A stretch of DNA of 64,000 nt from Ovis canadensis (Eukaryota; Chordata; Mammalia; Artiodactyla; Bovidae): positions 74,450,501-74,514,500 of the forward strand of contig NC_091263.1 of the NCBI RefSeq assembly GCF_042477335.2. Direction: 5' to 3'. The notes beneath the pieces are model-generated. The model did not search any database, was not told where the DNA came from, and worked only from the letters and a program-made list of their open reading frames with translations. Shown one piece after another: positions 10,501 to 19,740 of the stretch (positions are counted from its first letter, which is position 1; each line of letters opens with the position of its first letter). A program made the position numbers and the translations under genes.

Positions 10501-11043
10501 CTTAGGCTTTCCACAACAGGAGGAGGCATTTGGAACTCACCCCAGGAAGCACGGAAGCCAGCTCCCCTTCTGCACCACTTTCCTGCCCCCCTCCGCCCCC
10601 ACCCACGATCTAGAGAGAGGACTGGAGCAGCCAGGCCCGGAGCACTGGCCTGCAGCCTGGGTGTCCTTGCACGTCTAGTCAAGGCCTGGCTCTCAGCACC
10701 AAATGAGGGATTACACGGTGTCTACTTCCCTGGGAGTTGATTGATTAAATGGGATGAAACCCTGAAAGCACTCGGGGTGCAGCCCGGCCGGGGGTGTCCT
10801 CAGTGTCACAACTCTCACAGCTGCCGCTGGGGCGGGAGGCAGGGAGGGGATCAGCGGGGCTTCCTGGAGGAGGCAGACGCTGAGGCAGAGCCTGGCCGGG
10901 AGGCGGGAGGGCATTCCCTCAGCACCTGTTCCCCCGCCAGCTGCCCTCTCAGGAGCCCTCTCCTCGCTCCCCAGTCTGCGCGGTTGCCCAGGGCTGACTC
11001 TGCCCACGCCGAGCCGAGGTGCGGGCACAAGATTCACTCCTAG
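10501..11043. other. Unique DNA, no gene recognised
   Basis: GC-rich with short AT-rich parts; no exon or repeat identified. Confidence 0.5.
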
Positions 11044-11049
11044 CCAGTG

Positions 11050-11226
11050 TGCTTAGCCGCTCGGTCGTGTCCGACTCTTCGCCACCCCACGGACTGTAGC
11101 CTGCCAGGCAAGAATACTGGAGGGGGTTGCCTTTCCCTTCTCCAGGGGATCTTCCCGATCCAGGGATCGAACCCATGTCTCCTGCATTGCGGGCAGATTC
11201 TTTACCGTCTGAGCCACCAGGGAAGC
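11050..11226 (-). mobile_element. Bov-tA SINE (antisense)
   Basis: The antisense order is clear: the BovB-derived tail ('ctcggtcgtgtccgactctt', 'caccccacggactgtagcc'), then 'agaatactggagggggttgc' and 'ccaggggatcttcccgatcc', then the tRNA-Glu head 'tctgagccaccagggaagcc'. 'ccagtg' at 11044-11049 and 11227-11232 is a possible short target-site duplication. Confidence 0.95.
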
Positions 11227-11232
11227 CCAGTG

Positions 11233-11945
11233 AGAGGCCAGCGTCTCCCAGCTGAACTGATCGGTTGGGAGTGGCTGCGGCAGAGCCACTCAGGGTCAAG
11301 GCGTGCCAGTCAAGGGTCCCGCTGGGCTGGCGGTGCTGAGGCTGCTGGAAGTTGAGTCTGAAGCTGCCTGCTGGGGAATGAGGCCAGCAGAGAGCCAGGC
11401 GTAGCTCCGAAGTAGCAAGAGATGGATTCCTGGCAGTGTTCTTGGATCCAGCTGTGCCTGAAGCCCCAAGGCTCTTTGGTACAGGAGCCAATAGCTCTCT
11501 TCCCCTTTATTTAGGCCTGTGCGAGCTAGGATCATGCCTTCTGAATCACAAGAGCCTCCAAAGGAGTGATGGCATTGGGCTGAGCGGATGCCAGCCATCA
11601 GATCACAGGATCTTAAGTGCCCTTCTGGGGAACTCAGACGGTCACAGGCAGAGAACCGCTAGGACCAGTCTGGGCTCCTGAAAGACCCTTTGAGGCACTA
11701 TCCCGTCCAGTGCCCCGAGTGCCCTGGTTGAGAAGTGCTGATTTACCTGCCGAGAGGCATCACAGGCGGCGAGTAGGGCTGCAGCACACATCGCCTGGAT
11801 GTGTACTTACACTGAAAAGCGCGCGGTCCTTATCTGAAATTCCGATTTAAGTGGGACTCTTGTATCTGTCAGGCAGCCCTGACTCCCCTCCATTGGTGGG
11901 GAGGTGGGTTTTCCCGTCCTTCCCGTTACTAACAGTGAAAGTCGT
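11233..11945. other. Unique DNA, no gene recognised
   Basis: No reliable repeat or exon. The stretch at 11690-11745 resembles ends of old hAT-type elements only vaguely. Confidence 0.45.
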
Positions 11946-12130
11946 CCCGCGTCTCATTTTGTTCGTATGCCCACAGGGCGAGCTCCTCAGAGTGGATTCC
12001 TGGAACTTGTAATTCTGCTGGATTCTGCCAGCTTCCTTTCGTGAGGGTGCCGTGAGTCTGCACTCCACCAGCGACCTGTCAGCATGCTTGTTCCCCTACA
12101 GCTTTGCCCACAGAGAGAGGCACCAAACTG
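11946..12130 (-). mobile_element. Old L1 fragment (antisense)
   Basis: 'gcgagctcctcagagtgg', 'attctgctggattctgcc', 'gcactccaccagcgacctg' and 'cctacagctttgcccacag' follow the antisense order of older L1 ORF2 3' sequence (gaagtggaattgctggg ... cactcccaccagcagtg ... cacagccttgccaaca). Confidence 0.6.
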
Positions 12131-12299
12131 TGGGATCCTTGCCATTCTGTCTTGTGGGAAATGGGAACAGAAAACTTTCAAAACACTGTGAACAAATTCA
12201 GGTGGAAAATGCAACTGCGGAAACTGCCGGATTCAGCTTCTGGAAAAGCAGTTTGCTGTGGCCATTCCATGCCTGTTAGCGCCAACATTCCCTACAGTG

Positions 12300-12368
12300 T
12301 GAAGTGAGACTTTCAGCCCAGAGAGGTTAAGTGACCTGCCCGAAGTCACACAGCTGTTGAACGTGGAA
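12300..12368 (-). mobile_element. MIR fragment (antisense)
   Basis: 'cagagaggttaagtgacctg' and 'gaagtcacacagctgttgaa' are near-consensus antisense MIR core words. Confidence 0.75.
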
Positions 12369-12454
12369 GGAAGTCTGTTAGAGCGAAGGGACAAAGCAGG
12401 CGATGAAATAATTAATCCCACAAGGAGACTGCAAGTAGGAAAAGCGTGAGAGGT

Positions 12455-12945
12455 CCTTGTAAGTTACCGATGACTCAAGAAAGCAGGTTTGACTGCAAAG
12501 CCCAGCAGGCCTGCTTGGAAGCAAAACCAGGCAGCAGAACGTGCCCCCAAAACGAGGAGACGCTGGCGGCAGGAGGCCCACACCCGGTCCAGCGAGCTCA
12601 GTAAGTCGGTGACCCCGGGACAGGAAGGCGCTCGCCGAACAGAGACTTGGAACGATTTGCTACCGTCCTGGCTTGACCACGTCAGGACAAAACCGCCCAC
12701 CCGACCTGGAGGAGGGGCTGGGGACGGGAGCGTGACTTCTACTCAAGAATGAGGAAGAAGGTGCTCTTCCCCCGCCCCACTCTCCTTTGATTACACAACG
12801 GCAGCCCACTGAGTTCTTGGGGTGCGGCACCCTCTTGTCTGCCCGCTTGTGAAGCTCACACGCTTCCTGTTCTAATGCGTCACTTCTTGTCTATGACTTT
12901 GCCTCTCAATGAGTTCTTTCTGCAGTGAGACATAGGGGGTGGACC
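12455..12945 (+). mobile_element. Probable solitary LTR of an endogenous retrovirus-like element
   Basis: The segment begins 'tgtaagttaccgatgactca' and runs through a transcript-like GC-rich middle ('gctggcggcaggaggcccac'). It then reads 'ctttgattacacaacggcag', 'cactgagttcttggggtgc' and 'gcctctcaatgagttctttc', ending near 'tgcagtgagac'. This word order resembles LTRs I remember from bovid genomes. The AATAAA expected ahead of the R/U5 part is degraded (around 12871). No gag, pol or env sequence follows it, so it is at most a solitary LTR or a fragment. The family name is uncertain. Confidence 0.5.
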
Positions 12946-13194
12946 TCTCTGGAGCCCCTCAAAATGCCAGTCGGCAATTTTGTCTATGATCTTGCGACCA
13001 CACTCCCGGGCAGTCTTGCTGAGGTGGACCCAGGCAGGCGTGGCAAGCCCATCCTCCGCTCCCGAGTCTCTCTGAAACTCCAGCTCACCGCATCGCCCAT
13101 CACCCATCCGGCTGGGCCACGTGTCTGACGCCCGTGGTGTCAGCCTCAGCTCCGCCCAAGAGGGAGTGTGGGGGCCTTGCTGGAGGCTGGACCG
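12946..13194. other. Unique or unrecognised DNA between LTR-like segments
   Basis: No coding domain was recognised. The 75-codon antisense frame covering 12880-13107 has no known motif. Confidence 0.4.
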
Positions 13195-13330
13195 TCCTGT
13201 TTGACTCAGCTAATTGGTTAAATGGATTCTTCCACATGTACAGTGCTGAGTTTTCTGCTTCCATAAGGCATAATATTAATTTTAATTAAATCTCTGAAAG
13301 CTTGGCCAAATATTTCCATTTTCCGAGTAT
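13195..13330. other. AT-rich island, candidate conserved non-coding element
   Basis: 'gactcagctaattggttaaa', 'ataatattaattttaatta' and 'gccaaatatttccatttt' lie in one 130-bp low-GC block flanked by GC-rich DNA, with no known repeat. The homeodomain-like words suggest, but do not show, an enhancer. Confidence 0.3.
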
Positions 13331-13734
13331 GTCCCTTGATCACGGAGTTCCTGTTCCCAAGATGAGACCGATGGGAAGAGCAGCCCTCCCTTTCTCCTCT
13401 GCCTCCTGCTCTGACACTGGGGAGATGGGCCGGCTGTGACGAGGGGACACAGGCCCTTCACCTGTGTCCTGGCCCTTGGCGCCCTGGGCCCTGGCCCCAC
13501 ACCAGGGGGCGGGGGGCGGGGGTGCGCTTTGGCACTGAACCCAGACCCACAGCCGGGGGAGGCTCCAGCCGTCCAGAGACCTCACCAGTGACACAAGATC
13601 TGATGTCCACCACCCACAGCCTCTCTGCCGGGATCCATCTGATGGAGAGATGCCCACATGCGTGGGAGGACCCTGAGATGAACCAAACACACACTCAGAG
13701 CCAGGCAGAGCAGATGCCAGGCTGAGAAGGCCTG

Positions 13735-14050
13735 GAAGACAAGCCCCATACCCGCGACTCAGGCCATCACGAGGGCCCGACTCTCTCAGTGCCCCGTCAG
13801 TCTGTCCACACGGACCCTTTCTCCTCCTAATAAACGCTTTGCTTGCTTTACTGCGTGCTGTCTTTATGTGGAAATTCACTTCTTCTCAGCTGATGGGCCA
13901 GGGCCTGTCCTGGTCGCTGGCCGGGCGGTCTGGTGGCTGCGATTCAGCACCCCTGCTGCTGTGGGCCTCAGGCTCTGGCTGGGAACCAGGACTCTGCTTC
14001 AAGCCGCGGCGGGTCAAGGCCACTGAGGTCATGTTCAGCCCCATGGCGGG
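13735..14050 (+). mobile_element. LTR-like segment with polyadenylation signal
   Basis: 'tctctcagtgccccgtcag' is followed by 'cctcctaataaacgctttgc' (AATAAA at 13829-13834), 'ttgctttactgcgtgctg', 'gggaaccaggactctgctt' and 'caagccgcggcgggtcaagg'. This is the order of the R-U5-3' flank of a bovid ERV LTR as I remember it. No open retroviral gene is present. The left limit is uncertain and could lie as far left as about 13340. Confidence 0.45.
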
Positions 14051-14056
14051 TGAGTG

Positions 14057-14456
14057 AACACACACACACACACACTCACACTCCTCTCACACACTCACAC
14101 ACACACTCACACACACACACACTCACACACACACTCACACACTCACACATACACACACTCACACTCCTCTCACACACTCCACACACTCACACACACACAC
14201 TCGCACTCCTCTCACACACTCACGCACTCACACACACACACTCACACACACTCACACTCACTCACACACACACTCTCTCACACACATACACTCACACACT
14301 CTCACACACTCACATACACATACACACTCACACACACTCACACACTCACACACACACGCACACACACACTCTCTCACACACTCACATACACATACACACT
14401 CACACACACACACTCACACACTCACACACACAGACACACACACACAGACACACACA
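14057..14456. repeat. (CACACT)n / (CA)n simple repeat array, ~400 bp
   Basis: Almost pure C/A/T sequence made of (CA)n runs interrupted by CT at quasi-regular spacing, with occasional 'catacacat' and 'cagacacac' variants near the ends. All three frames are open and encode His/Thr/Ser repeats; these are not genes. Such arrays are highly length-polymorphic. Confidence 0.97.
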
Positions 14457-14644
14457 CAGAGCCCTGTGCAGCCGCGTCTGTGCAGAGCTGTAGGAACGGG
14501 CCCAGGGCGTCAAGCTCCAAAAACGCAGTGACAGACTGCTGTGGGCGTGTCCCTTGCTGGCAGGATATCCTCCTGAATGACCTGAGTTTTCTATATAAAA
14601 TGAGCAAATTGCAAAAATAAGTAGTCGTCGTGTTATTGTTTAGC

Positions 14645-14872
14645 AGTTAATTGTAGGGGCTAAGAGCCCACCTGGAAACGCAGGGGATGGGGGTGCTACC
14701 CCTCGTCCAGGAAGACCATGTGGCATGGAGCAAGCCAGCCTCGTGTCAGAACTGCTGGAGTGTGTGAGCCCCAGGGCCCGCACCCCGAGAGAGAGACTCC
14801 CCTGCTCACCACAACCAGAAGAAGCCTGCACGCAGCAACAAAGACACAGCACGGCCAAAAAATAATGAATTA
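14645..14872 (+). mobile_element. CHR-2-type tRNA-Glu SINE
   Basis: A degraded head ('gctaagagcccacctggaaa', 'gggggtgctacccctcgtcc') is followed by the better preserved 3' half 'ctgctcaccacaaccagaag', 'cctgcacgcagcaacaaag' and 'acacagcacggccaaaaaat'. About full length. It abuts the next SINE directly. Confidence 0.8.
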
Positions 14873-14875
14873 TAC

Positions 14876-15058
14876 GGACTCCCCTGACGGTCCTGGGCTT
14901 CAGACTTCACCTTCCAATGCAGAAGGTGTGGGTTCAGCCCCTGGTCAGGGAGGAAGGATGCCCCGCGCGTCTCTGTCAGCAAGCCAAAGCATAAAACAGA
15001 AGCCGCATCGCAACATAATCAGTAAAGCTTGTAAAACACGGTCCACATCAGAAATTTG
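14876..15058 (+). mobile_element. CHR-1-type tRNA-Glu SINE
   Basis: 'ggactcccctgacggtcctg', 'cttccaatgcagaaggtgtg', 'ggttcagcccctggtcaggg', then 'aaagcataaaacagaagc' and 'aacataatcagtaaagctt'. The last words are the diagnostic 3' end (cataaaacagaagcaatattgtaacaaattcaataaag) of this SINE group. It lies head-to-tail behind another SINE. Confidence 0.85.
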
Positions 15059-15844
15059 CATGTATTGCATGTGAACAATAGCAAAAATAATCATCAATTT
15101 CAAACAAAATGCGATCAACACTCCCCAGGTGAACAGGAGCCTTTCCAATCCCAGAGACCATCAACTCTTAAAATATTTACGAATCTGATGGCTAAAATCT
15201 GGGTCATATTTTTGTTTAATCTGTGTCTCCTGACTAGTGAGACTGAGCTCCTCTCACTGGTTTAGGGTGTTTGTCTCTCTGTGTGAATCTCTGGCTCACG
15301 TCCTTCACCGCTGTCTCCACTGGGCTGTTTGTGTTTTGCTTATTGTGTTAGGGGCTCTTTATCTTTGTGGACAGAAGTGCTTTTCCTGCGATAAACCCTC
15401 TGAATATCGTCTCCTGGGCTGACAGTCGTGCTTGAAATCTGTTGATCCTGTCATTTTCCGTATAGACCTTTCTGCTATACTCAGAAGGGTTCCTTTATGC
15501 CGCCCTGGTCTTTGGTTTTACTTAGAAAGACACTCCCCAGTCTCCAAGTTCAAAAGTTTGTGCCGTATTTTTCCTTGTGCTTTCATAGAGTCTTTATGTT
15601 CAGAATCCTGGTCTCCCTGAAATTTGTCACGGCGCATGCTGGCAAGTGGACTGCCAATTTTACTGTGTTCAAGATGCCCGTTTCTTCCCCAAACTGTCTC
15701 AGAGATGTCTGTGCTGTCTCATTCCTGCTGTTCTTGCCAGCACCATTATTATTAATCGGGGGGCAGTTCTTGTACCTTCTACGTGAGGATGAGGATGTTT
15801 CTCCAGAACAGCTCTGCTGGGATTTTGCCTGTCATTGCGTCCGT

Positions 15845-16045
15845 GCGTGCTGAGTCCCTTCAGCCTGTCCGGCTCTGCGGCCCCATGGACTGCAGCACGT
15901 CAGAGTTCCCTGTCTTCCACTGTCGCCCAGCGTTTGCTCAAACTCATGTCCATTCAGTGAGTAATGCCAAACAGCCATCTCATCCTGTATTGCCCCTTTC
16001 TTCTCCTGCCCTCAACCTTTCCCAGCATCAGAGTCTTTTCCGATG
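15845..16045 (-). mobile_element. BovB LINE 3' fragment inside the L1 (antisense)
   Basis: 'cggccccatggactgcagca', 'ctcaaactcatgtccattca', 'gccatctcatcctgtattgc' and 'tttcccagcatcagagtctt' follow antisense BovB 3' end order. The left start resembles the Bov-tA/BovB shared tail 'gctgagtcccttcagcctg'. L1 sequence resumes on the right at about 16050. Confidence 0.85.
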
Positions 16046-16673
16046 CTGGAAAAGTCTGGTGGAGCTCACTTGTAAAATGCGTTTGGCCTGATGTTTTGGG
16101 AAAGTGTGAGTCTGGTGTTACTTTAGCTTCTTTAATGGTTATTAATCTATTTACATCTTCTATTTCTTCTGGCTCTGATGCTGACGTTTTATGCTTTGCC
16201 AGGAATTTATCTGTTTTGTCCAACTTTTTGAATTTGTTAGACATATAGCTGTTCACAATATCCATTTACTTGGAAATGTTTCTCGTGTCTGTACTTATTG
16301 TCTCTTTCTTGGTCTATATTTTATTTATTTGCAATTTTTCTCTGCTTTTCAGAGATATGGGGATTTTTAGAAGCTGGTCTTTTGTTCCCGATTTATTACA
16401 TTTTGGTTGGAGGCTGGCTCATATGACACTGATTTTTTCTTAATTTAGGGTCTTCGTTGGTGTTGAATACATGGCTGACTTTGTGAATGTTCCATATGAG
16501 CTCAAGAGTCACACCTTTTCCCTTCGTTGGGTGGAACGTTCCTTACATGTATCAGCTCGTGCTGCTTGCCTGACTGACCCGTTCATGCTTGGGAGAGATG
16601 TGTTAAATCTTCAAGCACAGTCTTGGCGTTATCCATGTTTCTCCATGGCTCTTTCAGCTGTTATGTATTTTGG

Positions 16674-16948
16674 TTGTTCAGTCAATAATCATGTCCGATT
16701 CTTTGTGACCCCACGGATTGCAGCACACCAGGCTTCCTTGTCCTTCACTGTCTCCTGGAGTTCGCTCAAATTCATGTCCATGGAGTCAGTGATGCCGGTC
16801 AACCCTCTCATCCTCTGCCGCCCTCTTCTCTGCTTGCCTTCAGTCTTTCCCAGCATCAGGGTCTTTTCCAGTGAGTCGGCTCTTCGCATCAGGGGGCCGC
16901 AGTGCTGGAGCTCCGGCCTCAGCATTGGTCCTCCCAGTGAACGCCCAG
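16674..16948 (-). mobile_element. BovB LINE 3' fragment inside the L1 (antisense)
   Basis: 'tgttcagtcaataatcatgt', 'gaccccacggattgcagcac', 'catgtccatggagtcagtga', 'ttcccagcatcagggtcttt' and 'tcttcgcatcagggggccgc' are the antisense BovB 3' end. About 275 bp, 5'-truncated as is usual for LINE copies. This is a second, independent BovB insertion into the same L1. Confidence 0.92.
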
Positions 16949-17014
16949 GGCTGGCCTCCTGAAGGTGAACAAGTGCCTGTTGCTAGGATTGTGTGTCCTC
17001 AGTTCACTGCGCTG

Positions 17015-17139
17015 TATTTTTAAGTTGTTGGCAGCACTGCGTGCAGCGTGCGGGATCTTCGGTCCCTGACAAGGGATCGAACCTGTGCCTCCCGCATTAG
17101 ACGGTGGAGTCTCAGCCACTGGACTGCCAGGGAAGCCCC
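17015..17139 (-). mobile_element. CHR-1-type SINE inside the L1 (antisense)
   Basis: 'tgcagcgtgcgggatcttc', 'acaagggatcgaacctgtgc' and 'ccactggactgccagggaag' are the reverse complement of the tRNA-Glu SINE head with its A-box and B-box region. About 120 bp. Confidence 0.9.
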
Positions 17140-17322
17140 TGCATTGTTTCTTAACAAAATAAAATGTCCTCTTTTATGCCTTAGAAAGCGCTTGCGTTGG
17201 GTCCTCTGTTTCTCTCTTCTGATGTTGAAAATCCAGGCTGACTTTCTCACTTTCCTTATTTGCCTGTTTCTTTTTTCATCCCTTTATTTCCATCTCTTTA
17301 AGTGTGGTTCTGGTAGAATCCA

Positions 17323-17503
17323 GGCTTCCCTGATGGCTCAGCGTGTGGAGAATCTGCCTGCAGAGGAGATGCCGTTTCGATCAAATGGCAGCCGCTCCCG
17401 TGTTCTTGCCTGGAGAAGCCCATGGACAGAGGAGCCTGGCGGGCTCCCGCCCACGGGGTCACAAAGAGTCAGACACGACTCAGCACGCACGTGTCCATGC
17501 TGC
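17323..17503 (+). mobile_element. Bov-tA SINE with 9-bp target-site duplication, inside the L1
   Basis: Head 'ggcttccctgatggctcagc', middle 'ttcttgcctggagaagccc', 'acagaggagcctggcgggct', tail 'aaagagtcagacacgactca'. The 9-bp duplication 'tagaatcca' flanks it at 17314-17322 and 17504-17512, which proves an insertion by target-primed reverse transcription into pre-existing L1. Confidence 0.95.
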
Positions 17504-17690
17504 TAGAATCCACCTCACTCGATTTTTTTTTAAATTCCTCTAAGAATCTGTCTTCTGTTTGGAGCCACTACCCTATTTATACTACACATAATCCCGGTTA
17601 TATTAGGGTCCACTGCTCTCGTTATTTTTTGTTTCCTGTTTACCATAGCTCCTGTATTTAATTTTTCTCGTTGTATCTTAATAGGTAGCC

Positions 17691-18236
17691 CGTGGGGTGC
17701 GCTGTTGCTTTGCAGGCTGGGGGTTCTGTTTTACTGTTTCACAGCTCCCCCAACACACAGACTTCAACTTGGGAGTGTTTCTACCCAGTGCACCAGTGGG
17801 TCAGAGCAGGAGGAAATGGAGGAAACGAGCTTGGTGTGTGGGGGGGTGGACAAGCCCCCCCGAGGGAGCCCGCGGACCAGCACAGGCAGAGAGGCGGCCA
17901 CCAGCAGCTCCTCCATCGAACCTGGGAACCTGACCGCAGCTCCTGGGAGCACCGGGCCGGGGTCACTTCCCTCCCTCTGGATATCTGGGCTACAATCTAG
18001 CCATAGTTTACTTCGGTTTTTGGAGATTTTTTAGAAACGTGTGTTACAGGTTTACAAATTCCCATTGTCTCTACATCCTTGCCCAGTTCTCTCAGAAAGA
18101 AGCACACAGTTTCCCACCTACCTCCAGGCTCTGAAGCCTAAAAGCTGGAAAAATTTTAAGACTTTCTTTTATAAACAACTTTTCAGTTACAATGTAAACC
18201 AAAACGAAGATGAAATCTTTCCTGAACATGGACGAG
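17691..18236. other. Unique DNA, no gene recognised
   Basis: No exon or known repeat could be named; GC content falls toward the right. Confidence 0.45.
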
Positions 18237-18373
18237 GAAGGACTTCCCTGCTGGTACAGTGGCTAAGACCCCGAGCTCTCAAAGCAGGGGGCCCAGGTTC
18301 CACCCCTGGTCAGGGGGCCAGGTCCCACAAGTAGCAAATTAAAGATCCCACCTGTCACAACTAAAGATACTGT
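18237..18373 (+). mobile_element. CHR-2-type SINE, 5' part (split copy)
   Basis: 'aaggacttccctgctggtac', 'agtggctaagaccccgagct', 'ttccacccctggtcaggggg' and 'gatcccacctgtcacaac'. The copy continues at 18591 after a Bov-tA insertion. Confidence 0.85.
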
Positions 18374-18590
18374 GTGTGCAAAGCCCCTCAGTCATGTCTG
18401 ACTCTGTGCAACCCCGTGGACTGTGGCCCGCCAGGCCCCTCTGTCCGTGGGATGCCCCAGGCAAGAATCCTGGACTGGGCTGCCATGCCCTCCTCCAGGG
18501 GATCCTCCCGACACAGGGACTGAGCCCACATCTCTGATGCTTCCTGCATTGGCAGGTGGGTTCTTTACCACTAGCTCCACCTGGGAGGCC
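18374..18590 (-). mobile_element. Bov-tA SINE inserted into a CHR SINE (antisense)
   Basis: 'cccctcagtcatgtctgact', 'aaccccgtggactgtggccc', 'caagaatcctggactgggct' and 'tctttaccactagctccac' give the antisense Bov-tA order. Flanking 'ctaaagat' (18361-18368) and 'cctaagat' (18590-18597) are probable diverged copies of the target site. Confidence 0.92.
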
Positions 18591-18695
18591 CTAAGATCCC
18601 ACAGGGCCCACGTAAAGATTCCGCATGCCTCAGCAGAGTGAAAATCCCAAGGGCCACAAATAAGACGCAGTGCGGCCATATAAATGAGTGAAAAG
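18591..18695 (+). mobile_element. CHR-2-type SINE, 3' part (split copy)
   Basis: 'taagatcccacagggcccac', 'gccacaaataagacgcagtg' and 'cggccatataaatgagtga' complete the element begun at 18237. This places the Bov-tA insertion later than the CHR insertion. Confidence 0.8.
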
Positions 18696-19059
18696 CAATA
18701 CAAACTGAACAATGGGAGTATAATATACCAAAGTTTATATCCTGTTGGGGATAAAAGCACCTATTTATTTTAAACCAAAATAGCATTTACTTGGAAGCCA
18801 AAGTGACTTAAAGTAACTAAAAGTTAGCTGAGAGTTTTCCAAGACTGCTTTAAATTAGAAGTAATTTTTTTTTAACTCTAGGGATGAATACATACATATA
18901 TATGTAAAATTTAAAAACAGGCCTGAAAAATAGGCCCCAGACTACTAACGGAGATTAGTCCTCAGTAGGAAAATGAAACTGGGGAGAAAGACGGTAATTA
19001 CAAAGGGACCCTTTCCTTGATGTTTGATTCAGAACCTTCTGTATGGATTGACTCTCTTA
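18696..19059. other. AT-rich DNA, probably old L1-derived
   Basis: The AT-rich composition and its continuity with the following L1 fragment suggest degraded L1, but no diagnostic words are clear. A 'catacatatatatgtaaa' run lies near 18890-18907. Confidence 0.35.
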
Positions 19060-19740
19060 TAGGAAGAATATAAATCCCTATCAACTTTGCTGTTTAAAAC
19101 CAGTTTTTTAAAAGTTAAAAAGATCAGGCCAAACACATTTTCCAAACACGAGGCAAATAAAGCTGGAAATTAACAAGAGGATAACCTCCTCAAATCCATC
19201 TGCTTGGAAATTCACAAACAAACCTAAATAATGCGAATTAAACAATAAATCAAAACAAGAACCAACTATTCAGAACAAAACAGCAATAAAGACACTGCAT
19301 GTGAAACCCCACAGGATGCCACCCAAGGCTGTGTACTTAGAGGAAAATGAACGGTGTTCAGTGTGGAAAAGAGGAATGTTGTAAAGGTAAGGAAAGTGAG
19401 CGTGCACGTCAACAAGCTGGAAACGAACATCAGAACAAATTTACAGAATGCAGGCAGAAGAAACCGATGAAGTGAAGGAGCAGAAATCAGTGAAACAGAG
19501 TAAAACGCCAGCAGATCTGGGCTGTGAAGATGAAAAGCGATTCTCGGGAAAAAATTGATAATCTAGACAAACCCAGCAAGACTGATGAGAAGAGCGCACC
19601 AGTAACCATAAAAAAAAAAAACAAAAACAAAAACAAAAAGGTGTTACAGACACAGCGTCACAGGAAGACGCAAGCCGTTGGCCGATACATCTGACAATCT
19701 CATGTAAAGTGAGCAATTTTTAGGAACAGCCACGCACACA
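19060..19740 (+). mobile_element. Old L1 ORF2 fragment (sense)
   Basis: 'ggatgccacccaaggctgtg', 'tacttagaggaaaatgaac', 'gcaggcagaagaaaccgatg', 'ggagcagaaatcagtgaaac', 'aaaaaattgataatctagac' and 'cagcaagactgatgagaag' follow the sense L1 ORF2 order (gctaaagcagtgcttagagg ... gcagaaatcaatgaaat ... aattgataaacctctagcc). An A-rich (AAAAC)n patch lies at 19609-19640. It is broken by many changes and not coding. Confidence 0.65.

Larger units (their letters stand above)
15150..17690 (-). mobile_element. Antisense L1 LINE, interrupted by four younger elements
   Basis: Antisense L1 ORF2/3' words appear in the correct order over 2.5 kb: 'gtgtctcctgactagtgaga' (15224), 'tcgtctcctgggctgacag' (15408), 'aacagctctgctgggattt' (15808), 'tagcttctttaatggttatt' (16124), 'gttgggtggaacgttcctta' (16526), 'ctgttatgtattttgg' (16658), 'aaaatgtcctcttttatgc' (17161), 'catccctttatttccatc' (17278), 'atctgtcttctgtttggag' (17547). 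The order continues across each insertion, so this was one L1 before it was split. It is old and multiply mutated, with no usable ORF2. Confidence 0.8.

Noticed and set aside
12880..13107. Antisense 75-codon frame as a processed pseudogene
   Set aside because: It overlaps an LTR-like segment and matches no protein I recognise; too weak to call.
14057..14456. CRISPR-like or other spaced repeat array
   Set aside because: Simple sequence in a mammalian genome; no unique spacers.
13933..14620. 186-188 codon His/Thr/Ser-rich frames
   Set aside because: Translation of the (CACACT)n array.
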